From Actinobacillus indolicus (GTDB lineage: Bacteria > Pseudomonadota > Gammaproteobacteria > Enterobacterales > Pasteurellaceae), in assembly GCF_004519515.1 (NCBI RefSeq), contig NZ_CP038145.1, positions 1,654,001 through 1,718,000 on the forward strand: DNA of 64,000 nucleotides, in the 5' to 3' direction. The position numbers and the translations under genes were made by a program. Shown piece after piece: positions 15,369 through 24,528 of the stretch (position 1 is its first letter; each line of letters opens with the position of its first letter). The notes below the pieces were generated by a model. That model searched no databases. It was not told where the DNA came from and saw only the letters and a program-made list of their open reading frames with translations.

Positions 15369-16216
15369 TGAATACTTATCAACTTGCGTTATTAAAAGTC
15401 CACGGTACGGCAATATTCTTCGGTTTATCGGGCGTTGTCGGCGTACTGATTGAAAGTGGTTCTGATGTACTCGTTTTAGGCAGAGCCATGATTGCCTTTG
15501 CTTGTATCTCATTGTTTTTCTTATGGAAAAGGCAATCATTAACAAAGCTCTCTACAAAAGAAAAACTCTCTCAGCTAATTTCAGGTAGTTTACTTGCATT
15601 GCATTGGGTCAGTTTTTATTTAGGCGTAAAAATCGGTGGTGTTGCGGTCGGCACGCTCGGTTTTGCTAGTTTCCCTGCGTTTGTTGCCTTGTGTGAAATG
15701 ATTGTGTTCAAAGAGAAATTACATTTCCGTGAATATATTTTGCTACTGGCGATTTCTGTTGGTTTGATTTTAGTTACCCCTGAATTTGAATTCGGCAACC
15801 AAGCAACGCAAGGGCTATTGTGGGGCATTTTCTCGGCAATCAGCTATGCGGTACTTGCGGTGTTAAACCGCCGAAATGCGAGTAAATTATCGGGTATAGA
15901 ATCTAGTTGGTGGCAATATGTGGCGGTGATTATCGTCTTATTACCATTTTCTGCAACGGCTTTACCGAGTGTGAGCGCAATGGATTGGCTTTGGATAGGT
16001 TTTATCGGACTTTTCTGCACGACTTTTGCTTATACCTTGTATGTGTCTAGTTTAAGTGTGATTAACGCTCGAACCGCCGCTATGATTATTTCCCTTGAGC
16101 CTGTGTATGCCATTATCGCAGCATGGATTTGGTTCGGTGATGTGCCGACGTTATCCATGATTATTGGCGGTATCTTAATTATCGGCTCTGTCGCTTGGGT
16201 GAATTTGAAGAAATAA
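15368..16216 (+). CDS. EamA (DMT) family transporter
   Basis: 282 residues with ten predicted membrane helices in two EamA repeats (about 1-135 and 145-282). Conserved signatures are FFGLSGVVGVLI, SGSLLALHWVSFYLGVKIGGVAVGT and SLEPVYAIIAAWIWFGDVPT. Such proteins export or exchange metabolites; the substrate is unknown. I chose ATG 15368 over the in-frame GTG/TTG upstream because it overlaps the fxsA stop. It ends in an inverted uptake-sequence terminator shared with thiB. Confidence 0.88.
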   Translation: MNTYQLALLKVHGTAIFFGLSGVVGVLIESGSDVLVLGRAMIAFACISLFFLWKRQSLTKLSTKEKLSQLISGSLLALHWVSFYLGVKIGGVAVGTLGFASFPAFVALCEMIVFKEKLHFREYILLLAISVGLILVTPEFEFGNQATQGLLWGIFSAISYAVLAVLNRRNASKLSGIESSWWQYVAVIIVLLPFSATALPSVSAMDWLWIGFIGLFCTTFAYTLYVSSLSVINARTAAMIISLEPVYAIIAAWIWFGDVPTLSMIIGGILIIGSVAWVNLKK

Positions 16217-16218
16217 CT

Positions 16219-16274
16219 AAGCGGTGAGATTTCTGCGGAAATTTGCAAAATTTTCGCCCAAACTCACCGCTTGT
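16219..16274. terminator. Inverted uptake-like pair between EamA gene and thiB
   Basis: AAGCGGTGAG at 16219 and CTCACCGCTT ending at 16272 form a stem around an AT-rich centre (TTTGCAAAATTTT), between convergent genes. Confidence 0.75.
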
Positions 16275-16285
16275 CGTTGGTATTT

Positions 16286-17266
16286 TTAATGACTTACCGC
16301 TTTTTGCCACGTGTTTAACCACGCTCTGACTTTTTCTGTCTCAGGTTGGTTAAAGTCTATTGTTTTATAACTCGGCAATGTTTTAAATAAGGGATCAACA
16401 TCGGTATTAACCACCGGTTTCATCACATTGTGATAAGAGATGATTTTCTGAGCCTCGGGCTGTTGCAAAAAGCGTAAAAATTGGCGAGCAAGCTCAGGTT
16501 GTTTGCTGGTTTTGGTCATTGCAGCGACTTCCACTTGTACTAAATGCCCTTCGGCAAAATCCGCTGCGACATATTTATCTGTTTGTTCATGCCATTGATG
16601 ATACAACGGTGAAGTAGTGTAGCTTAATACCAAATCCGACTCGCCTTTCAAAAATGCACCGTAGGTTTCCGACCATCCTTTCCCAACTGTAACCGTATGT
16701 TTAGCTAAGGTTTGCCAAGCGGATTCCGCCTGTTCGCCATAGACTTGATTCACCCAAAACAGTAAACCACGACCGACGGTACTGGTACGAGGGTCTTGAT
16801 AAATCACTTTCAAATCTTGGCGTTCCACCAATTCTTTTAAGCTTTTCGGCGGATTGCTGACTTTTTCTTTGTTGTAAATGAAGGCATATTCACCAAAATC
16901 GTAAGGCAAGAAGGTGCTACTTTGCCATGCAAGCGGTAAGTTATTAGCAGAATTTTGCACATGGTGTTCAACAAATAAGCCTGACTTTTCTGCTTCTGGA
17001 ATGACAAAATTATCAATACCGAGCATAACATCGGCTTTGGTTTTATTGCCTTCTAAGCGAATGCGGTTAAACATTGTCACCCCGTCTTCAAAAGGCATAA
17101 ATTTCAAATCACATTGGCATTGTTGCTCAAACATCGTTTCTAACTTACTGGCAGGCCCCCATTCTGATGCAAAAGAATCATAGGTATAAACCGTGAGTGT
17201 CGGCTGTTGGGCAAGAGCGCTAGTTGCAACGGTTAACGCAGAAAGGGCAAAAAGATTGAATTTCAT
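16286..17266 (-). CDS. thiB: Thiamine ABC transporter periplasmic binding protein
   Basis: 326 residues with signal peptide MKFNLFALSALTVATSALA and mature start QQPTLTVYTYDSFASEWGP, typical of ThiB/TbpA. Later family motifs are DVMLGIDNFVI, STFLPYDFGEYAFIYN, QDPRTSTVGRGLLFWVN and LSYTTSPLYHQ. It binds thiamine, TMP and TPP in the periplasm. A TPP riboswitch lies directly upstream. The usual thiP permease and thiQ ATPase genes do not follow: the next gene is convergent. They must be elsewhere in the genome or absent. Confidence 0.95.
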   Translation of the reverse strand: MKFNLFALSALTVATSALAQQPTLTVYTYDSFASEWGPASKLETMFEQQCQCDLKFMPFEDGVTMFNRIRLEGNKTKADVMLGIDNFVIPEAEKSGLFVEHHVQNSANNLPLAWQSSTFLPYDFGEYAFIYNKEKVSNPPKSLKELVERQDLKVIYQDPRTSTVGRGLLFWVNQVYGEQAESAWQTLAKHTVTVGKGWSETYGAFLKGESDLVLSYTTSPLYHQWHEQTDKYVAADFAEGHLVQVEVAAMTKTSKQPELARQFLRFLQQPEAQKIISYHNVMKPVVNTDVDPLFKTLPSYKTIDFNQPETEKVRAWLNTWQKAVSH

Positions 17267-17327
17267 GGATGGCTCCTTCTAAAAGTGAAAATAGAAGGAT
17301 CTAAAACAGGCGGATATAGATTGTCTG

Positions 17328-17405
17328 TCTCAAATCCCTACGCTGATATTAGTCAGATCAGGTTCTATGGGTATTTCTCAGCCTTTGTTACAAAGCACCC
17401 CGATG
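17328..17405 (-). promoter_or_regulatory. TPP riboswitch controlling thiB
   Basis: On the minus strand the thi-box core reads CGGGGTGCTTTG, GGCTGAGAAATACCC, GAACCTGATCTG, then ATATCAGCGTAGGGA. These are the conserved CTGAGA and ACCTGA elements and the closing GCGTAGGGA of the TPP-binding fold. It lies about 60 nt before the thiB start, so TPP should repress translation or transcription of thiB. Confidence 0.95.
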
Positions 17406-17524
17406 AGAACAGGCAGGATTTTACTATAATTTAAACAAAAAATCGCTTAAAATGCAGAAATCCGACCATATTACAAGCGGTCTGTTTGCTCAATATTTTG
17501 CAAATCCGCAGAAAAGGAACACAC

Positions 17525-18592
17525 TTGAACGAACTGATTTTTACCCTTGAACCGCAAGATAACGCTCGTCTGCAATCGTTATGCGGAGCCTTTGATGAAC
17601 ATCTTGCCTTAATTGAAAAGAGCTTTAACCTGATTATCGCTCGCAATGCTTTCACCTTTACCCTTCAACCTGCCGAAGAGAATCACTATTCCGCTACGTT
17701 GCTAAAAAATTCAGCAAAATTAATTCAACAGCTTTACAATGAAACTGCTCCAATTAAAGGCAAAGTAAAAGAGCTAGATTTGGAAGATGTTCATTTAGCG
17801 ATTCAAGAAAGCCGAATGCTGTTGCAAAATCAGTGGACAAGTTCGGCTCATGAAATTGCCATTAAAACCAAACGTGGAGTAATTAAACCACGTGGAGAGC
17901 ATCAACAAGCCTATTTGCGCAATATTCTCAGCCATGATATTAGTTTCGGTATCGGACCAGCAGGCACAGGTAAAACCTTTTTAGCCGTGGCAGCTGCGGT
18001 GGAATCCCTTGAGCGCCAAGAGATTCGTCGCATTTTGCTCACTCGCCCAGCAGTAGAAGCGGGTGAAAAACTCGGCTTCTTACCGGGGGATTTAGGGCAA
18101 AAAATCGAGCCTTATCTTCGTCCGCTTTACGATGCGTTATTTGAAATGTTGGGCTTTGAGAAAGCTCAAAAATTGATGGAGCGAAATGTCATTGAAATCG
18201 CACCGCTTGCGTATATGCGTGGACGGACGCTCAATGATGCCTTTATTATTTTGGATGAAAGTCAAAACACTACGACAGAGCAGATGAAGATGTTTTTAAC
18301 CCGTATCGGCTTTAATTCTAAAGCAGTAATTACGGGCGATGTGACACAAATTGACTTGCCACGTAGCCAAAAATCTGGGTTAAAACATGCGATGGAAGTG
18401 TTAAAAGACGTGCCTGAATTGAGTTTTAATTTCTTTGACAGCAAAGATATTGTGCGCCATCCCGTCGTAGCAAAAATCGTCCAAGCGTATGATGTATGGG
18501 AAGCTGAAGACGAACAACGCAGAGAACAGCGTAAATTGGAAAAATTAGCCTTGGAACAGCAGAAAATTTTGGAACAAGCGGAGCAACTATGA
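17525..18592 (+). CDS. ybeZ: PhoH-like ATPase YbeZ
   Basis: 355 residues from a TTG start at 17525, preceded by AAAAGGAAC; an earlier in-frame TTG at 17486 lacks a ribosome site. The PhoH domain has Walker A GPAGTGKT (about residue 145), LTRPAVEAGEKLGFLPGD and Walker B FIILDESQN, then TGDVTQIDLPRSQKSGL. YbeZ is an ATPase thought to act with the endoribonuclease YbeY in rRNA maturation. Here ybeY does not follow; the next gene overlaps by 4 bp (ATGA) and is an oxidoreductase, an unusual pairing. Confidence 0.92.
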   Translation: MNELIFTLEPQDNARLQSLCGAFDEHLALIEKSFNLIIARNAFTFTLQPAEENHYSATLLKNSAKLIQQLYNETAPIKGKVKELDLEDVHLAIQESRMLLQNQWTSSAHEIAIKTKRGVIKPRGEHQQAYLRNILSHDISFGIGPAGTGKTFLAVAAAVESLERQEIRRILLTRPAVEAGEKLGFLPGDLGQKIEPYLRPLYDALFEMLGFEKAQKLMERNVIEIAPLAYMRGRTLNDAFIILDESQNTTTEQMKMFLTRIGFNSKAVITGDVTQIDLPRSQKSGLKHAMEVLKDVPELSFNFFDSKDIVRHPVVAKIVQAYDVWEAEDEQRREQRKLEKLALEQQKILEQAEQL

Positions 18593-19632
18593 GCCAAGTG
18601 TTGAATGTTGGTATTACTGGTTTTGGCTATTCTAGCCACGTTTTTCATGTGCCGTTTTTGAAAGAAGATCCGCGTTTTCATATTGCCAAAGTGTATGAAC
18701 GTTCGACAGACAAGGCATTAGCCGTCTTGCCAAATGTGGAGATTGTACGCCAATTTGATGATTTATTGAGTGATGAGATCGATCTCATCATTATTACTAC
18801 GCCGAACCAAACGCACTATGAGCTGGCAAAGCAAGCCATTTTGGCGGGTAAACATGTCTTGGTTGAAAAGCCGTTGGTGGTAGACGCACAACAAGCCATG
18901 GAGCTGAATGAATTGGCTAAACGGCAGAATGTGATCTTATCGGTGTATCAAAACCGCCGTTGGGATAGCGCCATCGCTACAGCAAAACAGATTTTGGCTC
19001 AAGACTTACTCGGTGACCCCGTAGATTGTGAAATCCGTTTTGAACGCTATGCTAAAGGCAAAAATGTCAAAGCATGGAAAGAAACAGGCGAAAAAGGTAC
19101 AGGCTTAGTATATGACTTGGGCGTGCATTTGATCGATGCTTCCCTTTACTTATTCGGCATGCCGAGCGCAGTATTTGCCGATATTCGCTATCAACATGAA
19201 GGCGCGTTGAGTGATGACAATTTCACCCTACATCTTTATTACGAGTCAGGCTTAAAAGTGGCGCTTCATGCGTCAAAATATGCTCGTGAAGCCGGTAAGC
19301 ATTTTGTTTTGCATGGTAAACTGGGTTCTTATGTGAAAGCGAAGCCGGATATTCAAGAAGGCTTGCTTGCAAGCGGTGTGATTCCGCATAAAAATTACAA
19401 TCGGGAAGCAGAGCAAGATTGGGGCATTTTGCATACGGAGATCGACGGTGAAGTAGTTCGACAGCCGTTTCAGAATACGGAGACGAGTTATCAAGCTTTA
19501 TACGATAATCTGTATTTGGCAATCACCGAACATCAACCGCTAGCGGTCACTGCCGAACAAGCCACAACGGTGTTATCTATTATTGAAAGAGCCTTTGAAA
19601 GTGCTAAATTAGGTCAAAAATTAGCGCTTTAA
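18589..19632 (+). CDS. Gfo/Idh/MocA-family oxidoreductase
   Basis: 347 residues. N-terminal NAD(P)-binding Rossmann fold (GITGFGYSSHVFHVPFL, about 9-25; ITTPNQTHYELAKQAILAGKHVLVEKPLV, about 65-95, with the family EKP motif). C-terminal substrate domain with YDLGVHLIDASLYLFG. Closest in pattern to the YdgJ/YceM-type dehydrogenases. The substrate is not evident. It overlaps ybeZ by 4 bp, so the two are coupled. It ends in a strong palindromic terminator. Confidence 0.9.
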   Translation: MSQVLNVGITGFGYSSHVFHVPFLKEDPRFHIAKVYERSTDKALAVLPNVEIVRQFDDLLSDEIDLIIITTPNQTHYELAKQAILAGKHVLVEKPLVVDAQQAMELNELAKRQNVILSVYQNRRWDSAIATAKQILAQDLLGDPVDCEIRFERYAKGKNVKAWKETGEKGTGLVYDLGVHLIDASLYLFGMPSAVFADIRYQHEGALSDDNFTLHLYYESGLKVALHASKYAREAGKHFVLHGKLGSYVKAKPDIQEGLLASGVIPHKNYNREAEQDWGILHTEIDGEVVRQPFQNTETSYQALYDNLYLAITEHQPLAVTAEQATTVLSIIERAFESAKLGQKLAL

Positions 19633-19640
19633 AAAAACAA

Positions 19641-19670
19641 AACGCGTGAATAAATTCACGCGTTTTTTCT
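19641..19670 (+). terminator. Rho-independent terminator
   Basis: AACGCGTGAAT-AA-ATTCACGCGTT followed by TTTTT, a perfect 11-bp stem between the oxidoreductase and convergent uraA. Confidence 0.92.
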
Positions 19671-19684
19671 GTTTTAATGAATAA

Positions 19685-20911
19685 TTACTCTTCTTTATTC
19701 GCTTTTTCTTTTGGAAGAATGAGATTCAATAAAATGGCCACAATCGCACATAAGCTGATGCCTTTTAACGAGAACTCGCCTACGTTAATTAACATTCCTC
19801 CGATACCGAATGTCATTACCACAGAGACGATACAGAGATTGCGAGCTTCGCTCATATCTACTTTCGCACGAATTAAGGTACTCATACCTACAGCCGCAAT
19901 AGAACCGAATACTAACATCATAATACCGCCCATCACGACACCAGGAATGGTTTGTAGCAATGCACCGACTTTTCCGCAGAAAGAGATTGCAATAGCCCAA
20001 CACGCCGCCCACGTCATCACTTTTGGATTGAAGTTTTTCGTTAGCATGACTGCACCAGTTACTTCCGCATAAGTTGTATTTGGTGGACCACCTAGCATTG
20101 CCGCAGCAGATGTTGCCACGCCATCACCTAATAATGTGCGGTGTAAACCTGGTTTGCTTAGGAAGTTTTTCCCTGTAACAGAGCTAATCGCCATAATGCC
20201 CCCCACGTGTTCTACTGCTGGAGCAAGTGCGATTGGAAGTAAGTAGAGAATCGCTTCAAGTTTGAATTCTGGTGCTGTTAATTTTGGTAAGCTGAACCAC
20301 GCAGCATCATAAACAGGTTGGAAATTCACTAAGCCAAAGAAAAGTGAAACAATATAACCGACCACGATTGCGAACATAATTGGCACAAGTTTCATCATGC
20401 CTTTTGCAAATACAGCAACAATTAATGTCGTGATTAAGGTAATCATGGATACTGTGACTGCCGTAGAATACGGAATATCTGTCCCTTTACCGATTGCCAT
20501 ATCAACCCCAACAGGCGCTAACCCTAAGCCGATAATAATGATGACAGGGCCAACGACTACAGGCGGGAATAATTTATCTAAAATCGCTACACCTTTTATT
20601 TTTACTAATGCAGATAATGCAAAATAAATTAATCCGGTAAAGACTAAGCCACCCATTGTGATAGGGATTCCCCATTCTTGAACGCCATATTGAATAGGTG
20701 CAATAAACGCAAAAGAAGAAGCAAGGAAAATAGGAACTTGACCTTTGGTGCAGATTTGGAAGATTAAAGTACCGATACCGGCAGTAAGAAGTGCTGTGTT
20801 AGGATCTAAGCCAGTAATCAATGGCATGAGAACCAATGCTCCAAATGCAACGAAAAGCATTTGTAAGCCAACGAACGCCTGTTTGGGCGTACTGATATTT
20901 TCTGTTGTCAT
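19685..20911 (-). CDS. uraA: Uracil permease (NCS2 family)
   Basis: 408 residues, ~14 helices of the UraA fold. Conserved segments are GFQICTK-type N-terminal loop, AIALAPAVEHVGGIMAISSVTGKNF with the substrate-binding Glu-His, and LLGDGVATSAAAMLGGPPNTTYAEVTGAV with the NTTY/E motif. It imports uracil with protons. A PurR-like box at 20985-21000 suggests purine/pyrimidine-linked control. ATG 20911 has GAGAGTTGAAAA upstream. No upp follows in this window. Confidence 0.93.
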   Translation of the reverse strand: MTTENISTPKQAFVGLQMLFVAFGALVLMPLITGLDPNTALLTAGIGTLIFQICTKGQVPIFLASSFAFIAPIQYGVQEWGIPITMGGLVFTGLIYFALSALVKIKGVAILDKLFPPVVVGPVIIIIGLGLAPVGVDMAIGKGTDIPYSTAVTVSMITLITTLIVAVFAKGMMKLVPIMFAIVVGYIVSLFFGLVNFQPVYDAAWFSLPKLTAPEFKLEAILYLLPIALAPAVEHVGGIMAISSVTGKNFLSKPGLHRTLLGDGVATSAAAMLGGPPNTTYAEVTGAVMLTKNFNPKVMTWAACWAIAISFCGKVGALLQTIPGVVMGGIMMLVFGSIAAVGMSTLIRAKVDMSEARNLCIVSVVMTFGIGGMLINVGEFSLKGISLCAIVAILLNLILPKEKANKEE

Positions 20912-20984
20912 TTTTCAACTCTCTAATAATGTTTGATAGTCGCCAAGCTACAAAGACATAGCTCAGGCGAACATTATATAGAAA

Positions 20985-21000
20985 ACGCAAACGATTGCAT
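20985..21000. promoter_or_regulatory. PurR-like operator upstream of uraA
   Basis: ACGCAAACGATTGCAT is a close match to the PurR consensus ACGCAAACGTTTGCGT, about 75 bp before the uraA start. Confidence 0.75.
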
Positions 21001-21068
21001 AATTTTTTTGTTAGAAAAATTAATTCAGACATCATTTTGGTAAATTTTCAGCAAGATCTGACCGCTTG

Positions 21069-21947
21069 TTATCCCCATACAACAAGGACGGCAGCAATAA
21101 CAATCAGAATAAGCCCTGTCATATCTTGAATTTTTAGACGTTCTTTAAAAATAAAGTAGGAAATCAGGAGCATAAAAAAGACTTCGACTTGTCCTAGTGT
21201 TTAGACAAAAGCGACATCATTTAAGCTCATGGCATTAAACCAACCAAAAGAACCTAAAAATGAGAAAAAGCTCGTCGCTATAGCAAGTTTAGGACGTTTT
21301 AATAGCTTTATTAACGTCTTTCGATCTTTTAACAATAAATAACTCACAAGTAAAATGGCTTCTAAGGTAATGACAGAAAACAGTACCCAAGCCGCAGAGA
21401 GTAGATAGTGGCTATTGAGTTGAAGGCTGGCTTCTCTTACCCATAATGATGTTAGTGCAAAACTTAAACCACTTCCAAGACCGATGAGTAATGTTTGCCA
21501 AGAAACTTGACGAAAGTGGCTTGCTCCCGTCAGTAAGAAAATGGCTAGACCGCCGATTAATACGCCGATCCAGCCAATAAAACTGATGTGAGTGGAGAAA
21601 AATAATACGCCTAAAATGGCGGCTAGAACGGCTTCACTTTTAGCAAGTCCAACACCGATAGCATAATTTTTTAGATGAAAGAGTTTGACCATCAGAGCGG
21701 TAGCTAGGATTTGTGCCAGTGAAGCCCCTAAAATATAGCCGTAATAAGCAGGTGTAAAATGTGGAATTTGGTAATCAGGCTGACTTTGATATAAAAAACA
21801 AAGATAACCTGTCGCGACGGGAACTGCATACAAAAAGCGGGCAAGCGTGACACCAAGAACCGCAATGTCTTTACTCAGTTGTTTTTGAAAGGCGTTGCGT
21901 CCTGCTTGGGCAAATGCTGCCAATAGCGTAAACCAAATCCACATCAC
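21069..21947 (-). pseudogene. EamA-family transporter broken by one nonsense codon
   Basis: From ATG 21947 the protein reads 248 residues of a ten-helix EamA transporter (MMWIWFTLLAAFAQAGRNAFQKQ) to NAMSLNDVAFV, where a TAA (21201-21203) occurs. Translation in the same frame continues TLGQVEVFFMLLISYFIFKERL to a stop at 21069. That completes the second EamA repeat with its usual TLGQVE and FKE motifs. A single AAA-to-TAA change would explain it. The truncated form lacks the last two helices and is probably inactive. It sits 4 bp from the purine permease stop. Confidence 0.87.
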
Positions 21948-21950
21948 GTA

Positions 21951-23246
21951 TTAGCCGACCCAAACAAATTTGGCAATAAAGAGCAGTGAAACCACCGCAA
22001 CAGCAGGGTTAATCTCTTTTACTCGGCCTGTACAGAGTTTCATAATGCAATAGCTAATGAAACCAAAGGCAATCCCTTCAGTAATCGAATAGGTGAATGG
22101 CATCATCGCTGTAGTGATAAATGCAGGTGTCGCTTCGGTTAAGTCATCCCATTTTACTTCAATTAAACTTGAAGCCATTAAAATGCCGACAAATACTAAA
22201 GCACCAGCCGTTGCATAAGCAGGCACAACAGCCGCAAGCGGTGAGAAGAAGATCGTTAATAGGAAAAGCACGCCCACCACGACAGCCGTTAAACCTGTGC
22301 GTCCACCAACAGAAACCCCAGAACCACTTTCAATATAGGTACTGATCGCTGAGGTTCCCATATAAGAACCTGCCATAGCACTGACGCTATCGACATAGAG
22401 TGCTTGTTTCATTTTTGGGAAACGACCTTGTTCATCTGCAATTCCAGCTTTATTCGTAACTGCAATTAATGTACCTGATGAGTCAAATAAGTTAACCAAC
22501 ATAAAGGAAAAGATAATCCCCAGCAATGCGGTATCTAATGCCCCTGCGACATCGACTTGTCCAACAACAGCGTCAAGGCTTGGTGGTGTTGAAATCACGC
22601 CTGAGAATTTGACATCAGGATCAAAGATTAACGCTAATGCAGTCACAACAACGATTGAAATTAACACGCCAGAATGAATACCTTTTGCAGCCAGTACCAC
22701 GATAATAAAGAAGCCTAAAATACCCATTAAGACTTTTGGATCGTGCAATTCACCTAACGCTACTAAGGTAGCAGGATTTGCGACAACAAGCCCCATATTT
22801 TTAAAGCCGATTAATGCAATAAATAAGCCGATACCCGCACCAATACCCACACGTAAACCAAGTGGAATGGCTGACATAAACCAGTAGCGAACTTGCAATA
22901 TCGTGAGAATAAATAGACCGACAGAGCCCCAGAAGATTGCCCCCATTCCAGTCTGCCACGTATAGCCGAGTTTTTGAACGACGACGAATGCAAAAAAAGC
23001 ATTCAATCCCATTGCAGGGGCGAGTGCGATAGGTAAATTACTAAATAAGCCCATCGCAATAGTACCAAAAGCGGCGATTAAACAGGTGGTCACAAAGACA
23101 ACTTGGGTATCCATACCAGCCACACCTAAAATAGATGGGTTGACGAAAACGATATAAACCATCGTAAAGAATGTGGTGATCCCTGCCACAATTTCAGTTT
23201 TGACATTACTGCCTTTTTCTTTCAATTGAAACAAACGTTCGAGCAT
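21951..23246 (-). CDS. Purine (adenine/guanine/hypoxanthine) permease, NCS2 family
   Basis: 431 residues from ATG 23246 (MLERLFQLKEKGSNVKTEIVAG), chosen because AAGAGGC precedes it and the family begins there; the frame is open 21 codons further. About 13 helices. Signatures are GITTFFTMVYIVFVNPSIL, ALAPAMGLNAFFAFVVV, LVNLFDSSGTLIAVTNKAG and TSAISTYIESGSGVSVGGRTGLTAVVVG. It belongs to the AdeP/PurP/GhxP group of proton-coupled nucleobase importers. A PurR-like box and a structured leader lie upstream. Confidence 0.92.
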   Translation of the reverse strand: MLERLFQLKEKGSNVKTEIVAGITTFFTMVYIVFVNPSILGVAGMDTQVVFVTTCLIAAFGTIAMGLFSNLPIALAPAMGLNAFFAFVVVQKLGYTWQTGMGAIFWGSVGLFILTILQVRYWFMSAIPLGLRVGIGAGIGLFIALIGFKNMGLVVANPATLVALGELHDPKVLMGILGFFIIVVLAAKGIHSGVLISIVVVTALALIFDPDVKFSGVISTPPSLDAVVGQVDVAGALDTALLGIIFSFMLVNLFDSSGTLIAVTNKAGIADEQGRFPKMKQALYVDSVSAMAGSYMGTSAISTYIESGSGVSVGGRTGLTAVVVGVLFLLTIFFSPLAAVVPAYATAGALVFVGILMASSLIEVKWDDLTEATPAFITTAMMPFTYSITEGIAFGFISYCIMKLCTGRVKEINPAVAVVSLLFIAKFVWVG

Positions 23247-23317
23247 AGTGCCTCTTAATAGCATAAAGAATTTCAGGAAATAAGATGGAAATGAAATCGA
23301 CGAAGGCAACCGACAGT

Positions 23318-23369
23318 GCTACACGCACAAGAAGATAGGAAGTCTTGGCTATTTCGTTCAGAGTGTAGC
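23318..23369 (-). promoter_or_regulatory. Structured leader with two exclusive pairings before the purine permease
   Basis: On the minus strand GGCTACAC (23370-23363) can pair with TAGCC (23351-23347) as a short hairpin, or GCTACAC can pair with GTGTAGC (23324-23318) in a larger loop. Mutually exclusive pairings within 60 nt, in the 5' UTR of a nucleobase transporter, fit an attenuator or riboswitch. I do not recognise it as a named purine riboswitch class. Confidence 0.35.
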
Positions 23370-23406
23370 CAAAATCTTAGGATTACTCAAGGGATAGAAT
23401 GTAAAG

Positions 23407-23422
23407 AGGTAATCGTTTGCGG
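23407..23422. promoter_or_regulatory. PurR-like operator upstream of the purine permease
   Basis: On the minus strand CCGCAAACGATTACCT, core GCAAACGATT, about 165 bp before the permease start. The left half and centre match PurR; the right half is weaker. Confidence 0.55.
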
Positions 23423-23442
23423 AGTTGTTGGGCGGATAAAAA

Positions 23443-23460
23443 AGTGGGCAGATGCCCACT
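23443..23460 (-). terminator. Rho-independent terminator after usg
   Basis: On the minus strand AGTGGGC-ATCT-GCCCACT followed by TTTTTTATCC. Confidence 0.9.
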
Positions 23461-23468
23461 GATTAAAC

Positions 23469-24458
23469 TTATTCGTATGCAAGTACTTCTTTCAACAACT
23501 GCACAGCCAAGAACGCTAAGCTAAAACGCTGTTCATCAGCCACTGTCCAGAATTGTAGTGCGTTGTCGTTTTTATTGAGTAGCTGGCTGATCTGTAAGAC
23601 ATTTGCATCTTCATCTTCGCCATTTTTAACTGGGGTAATTACATTATCTGAATTAAATTTTACCCACGCTTGTTGTTGCCACTGTTCACTTAATGCGGTT
23701 GCATCTAAAGCATATTCAGATTGAACGCTAATCATCTGCGAAATACCATAGAAAACAGGCACTTGCACGGAATGGAAAGTCACACTAGCGGTTAGATTTG
23801 GCAGAACTTTTGCAAGTTGTAACTCAAAGACACGAGAGAACGGCAGATGTTTTTCATCACCTTGCACATTGGCAGGCACAGCATCAAACGCCACGCGTGG
23901 TTTTTCATCATCAAGGGGAATACCATTTAACAACTGAGCAGTTTGCCCTGCTAACTCACGCACTTTTTCATCACCAAAATAGGCCGAAGGTAACAGTGAT
24001 GTAACAAAAATATGTTGAATAGGCTGGTCCAACAACGGTTTTAAGGCAAGTGCTAATTGGCTGATTTGTGGATTTGCTAAAGCAACAATATTTCGCTCAC
24101 GCACATTGGCGATCATTTCATTGTTTACACTTGGCACAATCACAGGCACATTGCCGATTAATGCAGAAATACCGTAGAGATCTAAAATCACACAGCCTGC
24201 TTGCACCGCCTGAGCCAGCAATTCTGCATTTGCCATTTTGCCTGCAAAGAGAACGTGACTAAATTGCGACCACTCGACATCTTCAACAGCGATTTGCTCA
24301 ACAGCTTTTGCACCAAAACGCAGAGAATGTTCTTCACCAAAACTTTCCAGCTCAATCGCTGAAATTTGTTCAAAATCCAAACTACTTTGCTCTAAGGCTT
24401 CTAATAATTTCTCGGCTAATAAAAAATCTGCTGCAATTGCTAAACGAATATTTGCCAT
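23469..24458 (-). CDS. usg: USG-1, aspartate-semialdehyde dehydrogenase-like protein
   Basis: 329 residues homologous to Asd over the whole length: N-terminal Rossmann-like part (IRLAIAADFLLAEKLLEALEQ), AVQAGCVILDLYG, VPVIVPSVNNEMI and a C-terminal domain with VFELQLAKVLPNLTASVTFHSVQVPVFYG. The active-site Cys region of true Asd (SCTT-type) is not preserved: the place reads NPQISQLALAL. Catalysis is therefore doubtful, as for E. coli Usg. Its role is unknown. ATG 24458 has GAGAGAAAC upstream. Confidence 0.88.
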   Translation of the reverse strand: MANIRLAIAADFLLAEKLLEALEQSSLDFEQISAIELESFGEEHSLRFGAKAVEQIAVEDVEWSQFSHVLFAGKMANAELLAQAVQAGCVILDLYGISALIGNVPVIVPSVNNEMIANVRERNIVALANPQISQLALALKPLLDQPIQHIFVTSLLPSAYFGDEKVRELAGQTAQLLNGIPLDDEKPRVAFDAVPANVQGDEKHLPFSRVFELQLAKVLPNLTASVTFHSVQVPVFYGISQMISVQSEYALDATALSEQWQQQAWVKFNSDNVITPVKNGEDEDANVLQISQLLNKNDNALQFWTVADEQRFSLAFLAVQLLKEVLAYE

Positions 24459-24528
24459 TTTGTTTCTCTCTCGTCAAAATAAAGGCTAATTTTACTCTTT
24501 TTTGTCGCAATTGCGAAAGGAAAAAACC

